Source of the DNA: Diplolepis rosae
Lineage: Eukaryota > Arthropoda > Insecta > Hymenoptera > Diplolepididae
DNA length: 64,000 nucleotides
Assembly (NCBI GenBank): GCA_030998225.1
Contig: JAPYXD010000056.1
Coordinates: 682,001-746,000 of the forward strand
Reading direction: 5' to 3'
In this document: in pieces, positions 10,936 to 22,049 of the stretch
Numbering within the stretch: position 1 is the first letter of the stretch
How the letters are laid out: every line of letters starts with the position of its first letter
The notes under the pieces: generated by a model
Databases searched by the model: none
Told to the model about the DNA's origin: nothing
Seen by the model: only the letters and a program-made list of their open reading frames with translations
Made by a program: the position numbers and the translations under genes

Positions 10936-12367
10936 TATGGGTCATTCCATATCAGATTTACAATCAAAATTTTTATTCACCTGAAAATTTTTTTCCTTGT
11001 TCTAGAAAGGAAAAAAAATGACACGTATTTTTTTTCAATATAATATGTAAATTTTTGAAGTTATTGATTTTTTTATTTTCAAAGTGCAAAAAATGTTTTC
11101 TTCAATACTGCTTTTAATGTTCAACGAAGAGTATAGAATACATAAATGAAATATGCCATGGGATCTACTATTAAGTCCATGCTTTGATGAAAACTCAGAA
11201 ACGGTATTTAGTACTTTCTATGCAACAATTAAGTAAACAAATGGAATTATCTCAAAAGGGACATGTCTGAATTGAATAATTTTTTGTGTAATTTGTTCGT
11301 TAAGTACACAGAACTTTGTATCAAAATTTGGTAGTGGACCGTTTGATACTTTTCGAGAAAAAAAATTTCTTGTGTGACCGCGCGCTTGGAGCGCGCAGCG
11401 CGAAGTATAGAGTCGAGCGCACTCAAACATTTGTAAGTGAGTCTACCATATTCCGATGAGGATTTTATGAAGTTCCCACAAATAAAAGTCGGTAAAACAA
11501 ATAAAAAGTCTTTTGAGAAAGAAACACTGTTTAATTCGAAAGCAGTCATGTAATTTATTAATAATGCACTTTTACATCCAATACTTTCAAATAAATGAAA
11601 ATTCAATTACTGTCAGTTTGTAATGTTTGTCAATTCAATTGTCTACAACTTATCAATCGATTTCGTCAAGATTGGATAATTAACTTTAATGTTATAAACA
11701 AAAAACTAAAAAAAGTGCGATTTTTTTATCTTAAATGTTGATAAAAAATTTATAAATCATAGTTCATTGTCCAAAACATGACACAGTTACTCTATGACCA
11801 ACCTTTCTTCTGATCGCGCAGTCCCTTTTCTGAAATAAATAATGTCATAAATCATTCATAATAAATGCCCTGTTGCTTGGACTATCGACTCTATACTTCG
11901 CGTTGCGCGCTCCAAGTGCACGGTCACAAAAAAAAAATGTTTTCTCGAGAAGTATCAAACGGTTCACTACCAAATTTTGACACAAAGTTCTGAGTACTTA
12001 ACGAACAAATTACACAAAAAATTATTCAATTCAAACATGTCCCTTTTGAGATAATTTCATTTGTTTACTTAATTGTTGCATAGAAAGTACTAAATACCGG
12101 TTCTGAGTTTTGATCAAAGCATGGACTTAATAATAGATCCCATGGCATATTTTATATATGTATTTTATACTCTTCGTTGAATATTAGAAGCAGTATTGAA
12201 AAAAACATTTTTTGCACTTTGAAAATAAAAAAATTAATAACTTGAAAAATTTACATATCATATTGAAAAAAAACTAGGTGTCATTTTTTTTCCTTTCTAG
12301 AACGAGGAAAAAAATTTCCAGGTTAATCAAAATTTTGATTGTAAATCTGATATGGAATGACCCATAT
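10936..12367. mobile_element. Large fold-back element Z with about 480-bp inverted arms
   Basis: Positions 10938-11425 are repeated in inverted orientation at about 11890-12365, with a spacer of roughly 460 bp. The termini read GGGTCATTCCATATCAGATT on both outer ends and are bordered by ATAT on both sides. The arms share the internal GC-rich stretch near GCGCGAAGTATAGAGTCGA. No transposase frame is present, so it would depend on another element's enzyme. Superfamily unknown. It interrupts the env-to-pol interval of the minus-strand LTR element. Confidence 0.8.
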
Positions 12368-12446
12368 ACGTAATATAAAATAATAATGTGATACAAGTTT
12401 TGGTATAAAGTTACAGTGATTTTACTCATTTCGATCAATAATATAT

Positions 12447-12870
12447 ATGGGTCATTTCATGGGAGATTTACAGTCAACATTTTTTTTTCGACGAAATATT
12501 TTTTTTTTGCCTTTTTACTTCGAAAATATTCGACACGTATTTTTTTTGAATGTGATACTTGAAAATTTCGAGACATAATTTTTTTAAGTTTGGCACTCGG
12601 GAAAATTTTTTTTTTCAACAGCTCACTGTAAAAGCAGTTTTGAATATAAAGTGTAACTCTTGCACTTGAAATGCGCGAAAGAGTACAAGCTTTCAAAAAA
12701 GTTATAGCACACATTTCGTTGTTTTTTTGTTGCAACGCGCGGGACAGATTTGATAAATTAATTACACCTACAGTTTTCATTTTTCCATTCCAAAATTTTG
12801 CCTGCACATTGAAAAAACTTCAACAAAGATTTAGAAACAAAAAAATCACAAAAAAATTAGTTCCAAATTA
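12447..12870 (+). repeat. Single end of a fold-back-Z-like element
   Basis: Begins ATATATATGGGTCATTTCAT, close to the terminus of element Z, followed by an AT-rich stretch similar in style (ACACGTATTTTTTTT-type blocks) but otherwise diverged. No inverted partner end was found nearby, so this appears to be one end of a related, truncated element. The outer limit near 12870 is approximate. Confidence 0.45.
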
Positions 12871-12985
12871 AAAAAAATTAAATTGTTTATAAAAATGTAC
12901 TATATTGTTATTACAAAAAAAACAACGAAATATCTATAAACATATATCTATAAATAGGGTGAACCACATATACATGGTTGGTAAG

Positions 12986-13570
12986 TTAGAATACACAATA
13001 ATAAATAATTGTCGTAATAGGAGGACCCCAAAAGTCTTCCTCCGTTATTTCTTGCTTGTCGAGAAGTCGCTTATTCCTCTTTACTTGTTTTTTACAAGCT
13101 GCTATAGTGTGGCCCCTTAAATAACAATATTCGCAACAATTCTCCCATTTGTATAGTTTAATCAATGAAGTTGCAGGGTTATCTACGCAGGTTACGTAGC
13201 TTTCATGTGTCCTATTACATATATTTCTTTCTTCGCTAATGAAATACATTGTTTCGAGAATAGTTAAAATTTTCTTCCCGGCCTCATGTTCTGCGAAACG
13301 TATTTTATTCTCCCCATCGCTTAAAGCACTGAATTTATTCCCGCGTTTTTAATCCGCTACCACGCATCTAACGAAAACGGCCTTTCTGTTATTTGATTCT
13401 GTAGTTTCTTCTAGCATATATTTTGGTCTGGAGAAATTATATTCCGCCGTCAGTTCTTCTAGCTGTTCCTTTGCGAATCGCAGTGTTTCTACGTCCTCTT
13501 TGGGTCGTAGGGTGGTAGGGTATATTTCTCCATTGGGTGGTGGGGTACCTAATTTAGACAAAAAGTTTCT
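12986..13570 (-). pseudogene. Zinc-knuckle protein fragment, probably LTR-element Gag
   Basis: Reading downward, a frame from about 13560 to 13355, a short stop/shift region, and a frame 13340-12986 make one decayed protein. Its end carries a CX2CX4HX4C knuckle (CEYCYLRGHTIAAC), followed by a basic KKQVKRNKR segment. Knuckles of this kind package element RNA. The beginning runs into repeat X. The parent family is not recognised; it lies in the interval of the minus-strand LTR element but is out of order for that element's gag, so it probably belongs to another insertion. Confidence 0.5.
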
Positions 13571-15110
13571 CTTTTTAAGTTCGAGTTTGAACTTCAAGAT
13601 TCGAATTCTCAATTTAATTATATTTAAATATTTTTAGAACTATTTTTGCCTAATTTGGTCAAAATTGTCTTTTAAAAACGATGTGTGGGTCACACGAAGT
13701 GTGAAAATTTCGCGAAACGGAAGTTTTCATTTAAGGAGCGAGAATACCGAAAACAAACTCACGATTTTTAATTTTTGAGAGAGCGAGTGTTAATTCTACG
13801 AATCCTCGTTTTTGCAGTCCGTGATTTAGAGATATTGTATCTAAAACCGTAAGAAAACGTCGATTATTTTTTCGCCGTAATTCCGCGCAGTTGCACCATA
13901 AAAAAACACGTTTTAATTTTGGGATTTTGTCCTATATCTGGAAATAAATGGGTTTGATCAATGGTTTTTCTAATACGTATCATGCGTGACTTTTCCAGTT
14001 TTTCAAAATTGTCCCTCCCTTCCATGAGAGATTAATTTTAATAAAAGCAAGGCATCAGGCGTGGACAGAGCACTGTAAAAATTAGTGACACAGGCCTGCC
14101 ACAAATGATCATTTGCCGCCCTCCCTGATTATAATTAATTTTTATATGAAAGCACGCGTAACTCGGCAGGCTTTACCCATTGGAAAAGAAAAGGAATCGT
14201 CAAACAAGCGAAGCTCCCCGCGAAGATTCAAGACTTGCGTGGCGTGAATGTTAGGAGTGGTTTATCGGACGAAGCTCCCGTGGGGATTCGACACCTTCTA
14301 AACTCTTCCTTGCTTATTTTAGTTTTGTTTGATTAGGAATGCCACGCTCAATGTGTCTCTCAATATGAGAGTTCACACTACTAGTGGCATGAGTCGATCT
14401 AACCGAGTTATAGTTAAAGTTAAAGAAAAAATAAGATAAAAACCATTGATCTCTAGCTGGGGGGGGGGGGGGGGGGAGGTGTTGATTTATAAAAAGATTA
14501 GGTGCGGTGATGCTATAATGCACCACACCTAATCTCGAGCATGGATCTTTGTTGGACGTCAGTATTGCGCAGAGCGACAAGTCCTCACCTTTATTAGGTA
14601 CGCAACCTGACTAATTCTCGAGGATCTACAATCAAGCTCATCACCTCGGATTTCCACCTCTTTGATTAATTCCTCCCTTAATTAATATGCGCGCCCCTCA
14701 TTTAGCCACCGCGATCATGTCCAAGGCGATCTATAAATTATGAAGTTTGTACACGATGTTTTCCCCCTTTTGGCGACTGTTTTAGGGTTGGAAACCGGTA
14801 TCAGAAGAACGATAATGTTTTCGCGATTATGATGATGTCTTTTAAGTTTCAAATGGTCGCATATTATGTCCGGTGGCGGCGTTCAAAAATTGGTATGCGC
14901 TGAAAAGAGAAAGCATACCGCGCGGTAACAAGGAGAACGTTTTTCCCCTATGTCGCCTCTCCTGGCACGGGTCGCGGTGTACGAAAGGCATCGATGGTCT
15001 GAGTGCTAGCTGATTGGCCGCCCGTATCCCCAGGCGCCAATCATACGTGCCACCTGCGTAGGCGCGCGCTCCCATTGGGCAGCGGCATGAGGAATTTTTA
15101 AACTCATGTA
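13571..15110 (-). repeat. Dispersed repeat X, copy 2 (inverted), with about 680-bp extra segment
   Basis: Inverted partner of 1509-2520. Relative to that copy it contains an additional block at about 14180-14860 that includes an 18-base G run (14459-14476). The outer GC-rich block (14865-15100) and the inner AT-rich block (13580-14180) match copy 1 in order. The extra block either inserted here or was lost from copy 1. Confidence 0.6.
14459..14476 (+). repeat. Homopolymer of 18 G
   Basis: Uninterrupted run of 18 G residues in an otherwise AT-rich stretch. Such runs are unstable and error-prone, so the exact length is unreliable. Confidence 0.9.
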
Positions 15111-15114
15111 GAGA

Positions 15115-15252
15115 TTTATTTTATTTTATTCGTGTTTTGCTCATGCACTCATTCCCAAAGGCCTTCTGAATCATCTGAATAGTTTCCGAACTCATTTTAC
15201 CGAGTTCAAAACAAAATTTGATGCAAATTCGTTGATCTTGTTTTTCAGTCAT
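15115..15252 (-). pseudogene. Mariner transposase N-terminal fragment
   Basis: The minus-strand ATG at 15252 starts a typical mariner N-terminus (MTEKQDQRICIKFCFELGK, then QMIQKAFGNECMSKTR), the first helix-turn-helix of the paired-like DNA-binding domain. It stops after about 42 codons where repeat X begins. The 5' untranslated part extends to about 15360. Different subfamily in sequence from the copies at 2.9 and 25.2 kb. Confidence 0.75.
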
Positions 15253-15364
15253 TTTTAACAATAAAAAAATCCACCGAACTCAAAAATAGCTTTGTAAACA
15301 AAGACACGCTGCACATGAAATATACGCCCGGCAGATGTCAGCAAGCAACCGATAGGTTCGTGAT

Positions 15365-16310
15365 TTATTTACATAGTGCTTCCCTTTTTAATAAATTTGA
15401 TAGGGCTTTTGCTCTTGCTGCAAAATCCTTGATGAATCTTCTATAGTATCCAGATAGTCCTAGGAATTGTTTTATGTTTCTAGGTGTTTCCGGTTGTAGA
15501 GGAAGATTGGCTTCTTTTAGTTGTTTGAGAAGACGTCTTATCTTCTTACCGTGATCTTCTAAGTCTTTAGCGAATATCACCATATCGTCTAGATAGACAA
15601 ATAGTTCAGTACCCTGTAGTCCTAGTAGAGCTTAGTCCATTAGGTGTTGGAATGTAACGGGTAAATTTTTCAATCCCATGGGCATTGTGACGTACCCATC
15701 GTGTCCATTCAATGACGAAAATGCTTTCTTTTGCCTATCTTTTGGATCAAATTCTATTTGATGGCAACCACTGGCCAAATTGAACATAGGAAACTATTGT
15801 GCAGTACCTAAATGGTCTAAAATATCTGAAATATTAGGCAATGGATATGCATCACCAATTGTTTATTCATCTAAAAGCCGAAAGTCAATTACTATCCTCC
15901 ATTTCTTTATTCCCGCGGAACCTGTTTTCTTAGATATAATCAGTAAGGTTGAATTATAAGGACATATTGAATTTTGAATTGCTAATTTTGTCTTTGTTTT
16001 ATGTATTACTCTCTCGACCACTTCCTTTGAGAGGGTGAAAATCGATATGGTCTGGTGTTAATAGGTACGTCGTCCAAAGTATGAATTTTGTGTTGTACTA
16101 AGTGAGTGGGGGTTAGAGGTTCTCCTGGTAGGTAAAGATTATCAGAAAACTTCCTAACTATCTTCAGTACGTGATCTTTTTCCTCCGGGTTCAAATGATC
16201 TAAGCGAAGGTTTTTTATCGCTTCATCAGCCTTATTCACTGGGGCTGAACAATCTTCGTCTGCAGAATCTTCATCAAAATCCTCTCCTGGCAATTTGTAA
16301 TCATATTAGG
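15365..16310 (-). pseudogene. Gypsy/errantivirus reverse transcriptase remnant
   Basis: Reading downward from about 16310, the frame gives the lead into RT (HKIHTLDDVPINTRPYRF), broken finger and palm blocks, the YLDD catalytic box at about 15575-15590 followed by MVIFAKDLEDH, and the connection motif FLGLSGYYRRFIKDFA near 15450. RNase H and integrase are absent because a mariner fragment and repeat X follow. Several stops and frameshifts lie between 15610 and 16000. The enzyme would copy element RNA into DNA in Gag particles; this copy is dead. Confidence 0.82.
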
Positions 16311-16986
16311 GGATGATTTCCTGCGGGGGTAGTTCTACCTCGATGTCCTCGTCTGTGGTTTTGATGGCGAGTACACGACAGATTTCCTTTGAGTTAGTTA
16401 CGGCTACTTCACCTATTAGCACGCCTTCTGTGGTTTTTATTAAGGGTAGGTACCCTTCCCCTATTTCTGAATTTATTACTGCTATTGGAATAACTCATCG
16501 AGTCCTGGCTCTTACCTGAATGAGTCCTAGCATAGGTCCTTTATAATCCGTGGTATTCTCTAAGGCTACCCTAGATTCATTTTCTATGGATGGTATCAGT
16601 TTGGTAGGGTTGGAATGTGTTACAATCGTGTTATGCCAAAATGATATTTCTACCTTTTCTTGTCGAAGATATTCTCGTTCGAGTATTCCACCTATGCTTA
16701 GTGGGAAATCAGAATGCACTACATGAAAGGTAATTTTAGATTCATTAATTCAATGTTTACTGTGCCAATGGTCGAAATTTTACTTTGTGTTATTCCTGTA
16801 TTTTCTATTGCTTCATTTTCATCGACCAGTAGGTCTTCATCTAAGGCCTCTAACTTGATGATATTTATGTCTGCACTTGTGTGCACAGGAAACCTTGCGT
16901 ATGAAAGTAACAAGTCATTTGACGAAAACTCTTCTATTGGGGATTCTCGAATGAGTTTGATGCAGAGGACTTTTCTTGTTTCTTGA
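16311..16986 (-). pseudogene. Gypsy/errantivirus protease region remnant
   Basis: The minus strand encodes the segment between gag and RT. The aspartic protease layout is visible: an N-terminal strand (ARFPVHTSADINIIKLEAL), and later IGGILEREYLRQEKVEISF, equivalent to the usual GxLGxDFL. The catalytic DTG is replaced: the expected Asp and Gly positions read His and Ser (HTSA), so the active site is lost. Stops and a frame change near 16719 also occur. Confidence 0.62.
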
Positions 16987-16999
16987 GAAATCTTATGCT

Positions 17000-18125
17000 G
17001 GTCTGACGCTCTGTTTTCTCCCTGCCCGTCGCCGCGTCTGTTCGGCGAGCAGATACAAAGCTTAAATCATTTTTATTGACTGGAGTTGGTGATTGTGCTC
17101 TCGAGCGCGTACTTCAAGGCTGCTTCCAATGAAGATAGATTTCGTGACTCCACCATGCCTGATATCACATCGGGTAGTCCTCGGATGAAAGCCTCTAAGG
17201 CGCAGTCATTCAAGGGTAATAACATGTGCTCCGCGTTCTGATATTTATCTTCTAAAGCCGCTTGAACTTAGGATTTTAGTAGGATGATTTTGTCATAAAA
17301 CTCGCTAGCACTTTCGCTGCGAGACATCCTAATTATTGATATCTCGTGCAAGTACCACGAGTAAGTTTTGTGGGGGCCAAAGCGATGTTTAAGATGCTGT
17401 GTTAAGGGGGTCGTCTACCTTCGCGGTTTCAAAAAATCGAATTTTTTTTTTGCTTATTTCGAATCTAGACACTATAAGGAACGTGCCTTATGAAGGATTT
17501 ATTCGAAAACATCCTGGTTCAAATACTACCGACCTCACCATTTATCTTTAAACGCGTTTTCTCGAAAGCAGTGTTTTTTAAAATTGTTGGCACGATTTTG
17601 ACGGAACTATCGAAGATATTGGAAATCTGTAAATTGTTTCGTATTCAAAAAATGTCTCACTACGATTAGACTCGAGCTTTTTAAACAAACATTTTTTAAA
17701 AATTTTTTACAGTTTTTTTAAGCTAGAAAAACAGGGTAGAAAATAGAACTTTTTTTTCAAATCGCTGCCATTTTGTTAAATTTTAAAATCTTTCAAAAAG
17801 CTTGTGTCTTATCATAGTCGGATTAGTAAAAAGTAAAAAAATATGATTGTTTTCATGTTTCAAGGTTCTGAAGCTGAGAAATCGTGCCACAAAGTCTACT
17901 ATGTCGCGCCGGTAGAGATCGATTCAAGGACGCGTCAAGGCCAAGATAACGGAAAAAAAAAAAATTTTAATTTTAATAATGTACTAATTAAATAAAAAAA
18001 CTTTGTGTCAATATCATGTGTAGTTTTTTCGCAATCCATCGTCAAAAATACGCCCGAAATTCAGGCATGAAGGTAGACGACCCTCTTAAATCGGTTATCG
18101 TAGAAAATGTTTTTCTGTGAGTGTT
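17000..18125 (-). pseudogene. LTR-element Gag remnant, split by a TTAA MITE
   Basis: Reading downward, 18125-18090 and 17401-17110 form one frame once the MITE at 17406-18085 is disregarded. It resembles the Gag core of Gypsy-type elements, with HRFGPHKTYSWYLHEIS and, later, LPLNDCALEAFIRGLPDVIS. One stop lies in the middle. Gag assembles the particle around element RNA. It sits upstream of protease and RT on the same strand, as expected for one element whose LTR is at 19654-20982. Confidence 0.65.
17406..18085. mobile_element. piggyBac-type MITE with TTAA duplication
   Basis: 680-bp non-coding element flanked by TTAA at 17402-17405 and 18086-18089. Its ends are inverted repeats: GGGGGTCGTCTACCTTC at the left and GAGGGTCGTCTACCTTC read inward from the right. 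TTAA targets and short GGG-rich ends are the hallmark of the piggyBac superfamily, whose excision is seamless. It has no coding frame and splits gag. The interior is AT-rich with poly-A/T runs. Confidence 0.88.
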
Positions 18126-19628
18126 ATCCCTTGCAGCACCCTTCAATCGCGCTGAAACCGACATTATGTACTGTATTGTTTTTGTTGTGTGGCATCTTGG
18201 TTTTATGATTCGGAAAATTGAGTAAAATTCCTAAAATCCAATTTTTGTAGAAAACGGAAATTTCGAACGCTGAATGTGTTGAAATCAATATGTTAAAATT
18301 AGTATCGAATACCAAAGTTCGACTATTGCTGGAAAACCGAGGTTTTCTAAAAAAATTACTAAATTTGGTTTTCCAAAAAAAAATTTGTTGTTTCATTCCT
18401 AGATTAATTAATACATGCCCTCTCTCCTTATTTTCTATTATTTATTATTTAATGGGCAGTGTAATATCAAAATTTATTTTCCAAATTGATTATTAAGTGA
18501 GGTTAAGTTAATCAAGGAGTGTTGAACTTGGTTTTCTTAAGAAATTAGTCCTTTAAAAAAAATTGGGTTGACCTATATAAAATTTTAATTGTAATAATTG
18601 CAGTTGTTTCCAATGTTCTATTTTCTAATAGTCCAAGCAACAGGGAATCATTCATAACAAATTCCCTGTTGCTTGGACTATAAGGAATGTTTAGACTTTG
18701 ACCGGAATATTTATTTTGAAAAGGGTTGAAAATGATTTTCCAATTACTCCGGATATGCCTGTACCTATTTCTGGAATTATAACGTTAAATTCGATTTCTT
18801 GATTTAATATTGGAATTATTACTGCGCCACTTGTTGTAAGGGTGGCGTTGTAAATTATATAGATTTTGAGATGATTTATGTTATCAAAGGAGGCTAATTT
18901 TTTTTCTGGATTAGATTAATAGTTCAATTTGGATCATATAAAACGTTATCTACTTGGTTTTTTAATAATTGTAATGGTTAATTTTCCAATCTTAACCTTT
19001 AATTTCGTCAAGATAAATAATATTTTATGTCAATAACCCTAAATTTTGTCTTCTTATAAGCAAAATGAAACCTTTTTTATATTTTGAAGACTATTCTGCA
19101 GTTCTTAATTTTGTTCTTTCTTTGTTGCTCTGACCGTATAGTCAGGACTTTTGTCTTTTTCGAGGCTTTAAGGATTTCCAAGATCGGATAAGCTTTTGTA
19201 TTTTTAAGAATGATTCTTTCCTGCTTTCGTATGAGAATTTATTTAGAAGGTGTTGAATTCTAAAAACCAGTTAATTGCACATTCTTGCTACAAAGAATAT
19301 ATGCAAGGTTTATTCAGGGTAATTCGATGATGTTATTAACGATGGCAGCGCTTGCGAACACACGAAGTATGCCAACGCTTAAAATAAAATAATTTATGTC
19401 AAGATTTATTTGATTTATTTTTAGATTTAATTCCAAATATTTAAATTTTGACAAGTAGAAATATCTCATCTAATTATTTCTACTAGACTTAAAATTTTGT
19501 AATTTTGAAAATTTCCAAATTTTGCATTTATGTACAATTATTATTCGAAATAAATTGCCGATGTATTTTTAAATAGCTTCAATTAAATAATTATTAAATT
19601 ATTTTCAGTTGTGACAACAAAAGTCACA
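18126..19628. other. AT-rich leader region of the minus-strand LTR element
   Basis: No coding sequence is seen between gag and the primer-binding site. The length (1.5 kb) is long for a leader, so part may be inserted DNA. It contains a perfect 21-bp hairpin at 18628-18681. Confidence 0.4.
18628..18681. repeat. Perfect 21-bp inverted repeat (hairpin)
   Basis: Arms 18628-18648 and 18661-18681 are exactly complementary (core AGTCCAAGCAACAGGGAAT) around a 12-nt loop CATTCATAACAA. The right half, loop included, recurs with small changes at about 11850-11885 inside fold-back Z's spacer, so it is a mobile or recombined module. Confidence 0.9.
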
Positions 19629-19646
19629 ATCCCACCGTTGCCACCA
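19629..19646 (-). promoter_or_regulatory. Primer-binding-site-like sequence
   Basis: On the minus strand, 7 nt after the LTR end, TGGTGGCAACGGTGGGAT has the form expected of a tRNA 3' end complement: TGG for the CCA tail, a discriminator base, seven acceptor-stem bases and the start of the T stem with GGGAT. That would prime minus-strand DNA synthesis and fixes the element as minus-oriented. The tRNA is not named. Confidence 0.6.
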
Positions 19647-19653
19647 AATCAGC

Positions 19654-20982
19654 TGTTACGTCCCGAGCAAAAGGCGAGGGTAGTTTTGATTTTTGGATGT
19701 AAGGGAGGCTGATAATTTATTTTTATTTTTTGGTACGTTGTCACTTGTCAGGTCTATGGGCCCTAGTTGTTCACAATGATAATAAAACACTAAATTTATA
19801 AATGTATGAGATAATTTATTATAAACATATAAGATGTTGCATATGTTTACACAAAGAATGATACTTAAGTGGTAACTTACTTGTCTACCTCTTAAATTAC
19901 AGGACAAAAGAGAGAATTGTCGTTTGTTACTCCTATAGTTGCAAGCCAACGGCACAAAGTCTTGCAGGATAGTTTGATTTCGTTTGAGTCTCCGTGAGGT
20001 AGCAAAACAACGATAAATTTCGCAGGAGGTAGTTTCGTTTTCGTTCGAGTCTCCGTGTGTAGCAAAGCAACGATAAATCTTGCAGGAGGTATGGTGAAGG
20101 GATGCACGTCCACCATCTAGTAGGAAAATTATCAGCTTACGTATCTTGCTAAGAATACGAGAAATGAATCAGGCATGCACTTGTTAACAAGATAGGTTAG
20201 TTCGTCCCGATTTCAGAAATGAATCACTATTAATCGACACGACTAAATACGACGATACACGTAATGCAAAGGAACCACTGTCTATTAATATTGGTCAACT
20301 TTGATTTGAAACTTGGATTTTATATACCTTCTCTTCTTTTTCTTTCCTATTTCTATTCCTAATCAACAAGTAGATTCGGGTATGACTAAGAATACCCGCA
20401 TCTACTTAGTTGTAGCTTACATTTTATATGTGGCAGCCTAAATTGATGATTGGTTCTAAATGATCTATTTTCTATAATCAATCGATCTTTTTATTTATGA
20501 TGCCATATGTACCCGTATTTATAGATTGCTTACCATTCAATACTAAATTATTATTATTAATACTATAAATAATAATTCATGTTTAATAACTAACAAGGAC
20601 GGTATAATGATTGTTAACTAAGGCAATAACAAATCAATGTTGAAGAGGCCACGCGAGTAACCTATTACCGTCTCACTAGGTTACTAACACTGCATCACTA
20701 TATTATCGACGTGCGATGTGACTCACTGACTCATTATTGCGTGGGTAATTATCATATAGACCGAGCGATGCTCTTCTTTATCACTTGTTACCAAGCGTTA
20801 AACCGCTCTATCGATGTGAAGTAGTGCATTCGTTTACCTCTGTAAAACAGTTACCTGGTCTAGATAGTAATTACCATAAGACTAATTAAAGAATTATTTA
20901 CTGTTTGTTTACTTTAGTGTATGACGTATTACTCTTACACAGGAGCAATAACAGAAATTTTTAAAGTTACCGGGACGTAACA
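19654..20982 (-). mobile_element. Probable 5' LTR (1.33 kb) of the minus-strand errantivirus-type element
   Basis: Begins TGTTACGTCCCG and ends CGGGACGTAACA: a perfect 12-bp inverted terminus with the TG...CA rule. A primer-binding-like site adjoins its low-coordinate side. 20276-20966 is shared with repeat Y at 3714-7034, in the same orientation, as two LTRs of one element would be. A 60-bp tandem duplication lies at about 19970-20091 (CGTTCGAGTCTCCGTG units). No clear target duplication was found outside it, and a solo LTR next to unrelated gag cannot be excluded. Confidence 0.6.
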
Positions 20983-21092
20983 CTTTCGTTGCAGTTATAA
21001 TTATATCTGATTTTGAAGTGTAGATTCGAGTATAGATTGCTGACCAGATTTAAACGTTTGATATAAATCACAATTATTTTCCCTACTAACAT

Positions 21093-22049
21093 TCAGGAAA
21101 GCTTGATACTGTGATTATGAAATTCCTGTTCAACAATAAGTGAAACAAGCGCATCAGAAGAGAGAGTACTCTCAGAAACAGATTCTAAGGATTTTCTATA
21201 TTTCATACCTCTGGAAAAACTTCCTAAAGTGACATCTTGAACGACTTTCGTTGTATCCAACTTTCCAGTTGATAGAGGGCACATTTCAGTAGCGTAGGAC
21301 AATTCTTCCACACTTGCCTGTGATCTTAAAGTGGAAGTCAGCCTTTGTTTCGTCCAGTCATTGGATGTTGCAAACTATAAGCTGAGTCTACCTGTTGGCG
21401 TCGACATTTTTGCCAATCTTCGTTTGGTGGATTTCATCTTGTCTGATAAAATAACTTGCTGGTGTAATTTATCACACATGAATTTTTCTACTTCTGCATA
21501 GATTATAGCAGCACTAAAATAGGAATTTATGTTTATTATGAAAAATATTTCACATCTTGCTAAACCCAGAAGCAGTGCTAGCCTTTCATCAATATCCGCT
21601 GCAGATCCTGAAATATTGTGAAAATATCCATTATTATTATAATAATTATATTAGATATTCATGATGTCAGAATTTTAAATATTTTTTAATGATTAATTCA
21701 AATCAAAATTAGTATAAATACCACGTTACATTTTATTTAAATACCACATGCGAATTATACATTGGAGAAATCGACATCTTCGACTTTTCATGAAAATAAT
21801 TTTTAAAAATTGCATGGGCACCAATGGGCAAATTGTTGATTTAATTGATTTTCAGTATATTTTATGAGATCACACGTCGGGGAGCTGAGAAACGCGGAGA
21901 AACTTAACGTTACTCTAAATGTTTTCTTATTTTGACTCAATTTTATATTTTTTTCACACAAATAATATATTTTTTATATAAAGTAATTCTGTGAGTATTA
22001 TACCAGCCATTTTTTTCATATAGTACTTACCGCAAGAAGATGAATCCAT
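21093..22049 (-). pseudogene. Possible two-exon host gene with one in-frame TAG
   Basis: Minus strand. ATG at 22049 opens a 19-nt exon (MDSSSC plus one base) ending at 22031 on a strong donor G/GTAAGTAC. An acceptor TATTTCAG before 21607 opens exon 2, and the joined phase is correct. Exon 2 runs to a TGA at 21093-21095, interrupted only by TAG at 21375-21377 (codon 84 of 178). Before the TAG the protein is acidic then basic (AADIDERLALLLGLARC; AEVEKFMCDKLHQQVILSDK; KMKSTKRRLAKMSTPTG); after it comes a Ser-rich tail (YRKSLESVSESTLSSDALVS). No family is recognised and it does not look like transposon coding. It could be a small host gene with a nonsense allele, a pseudogene, or a gene with read-through. 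Confidence 0.45.
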
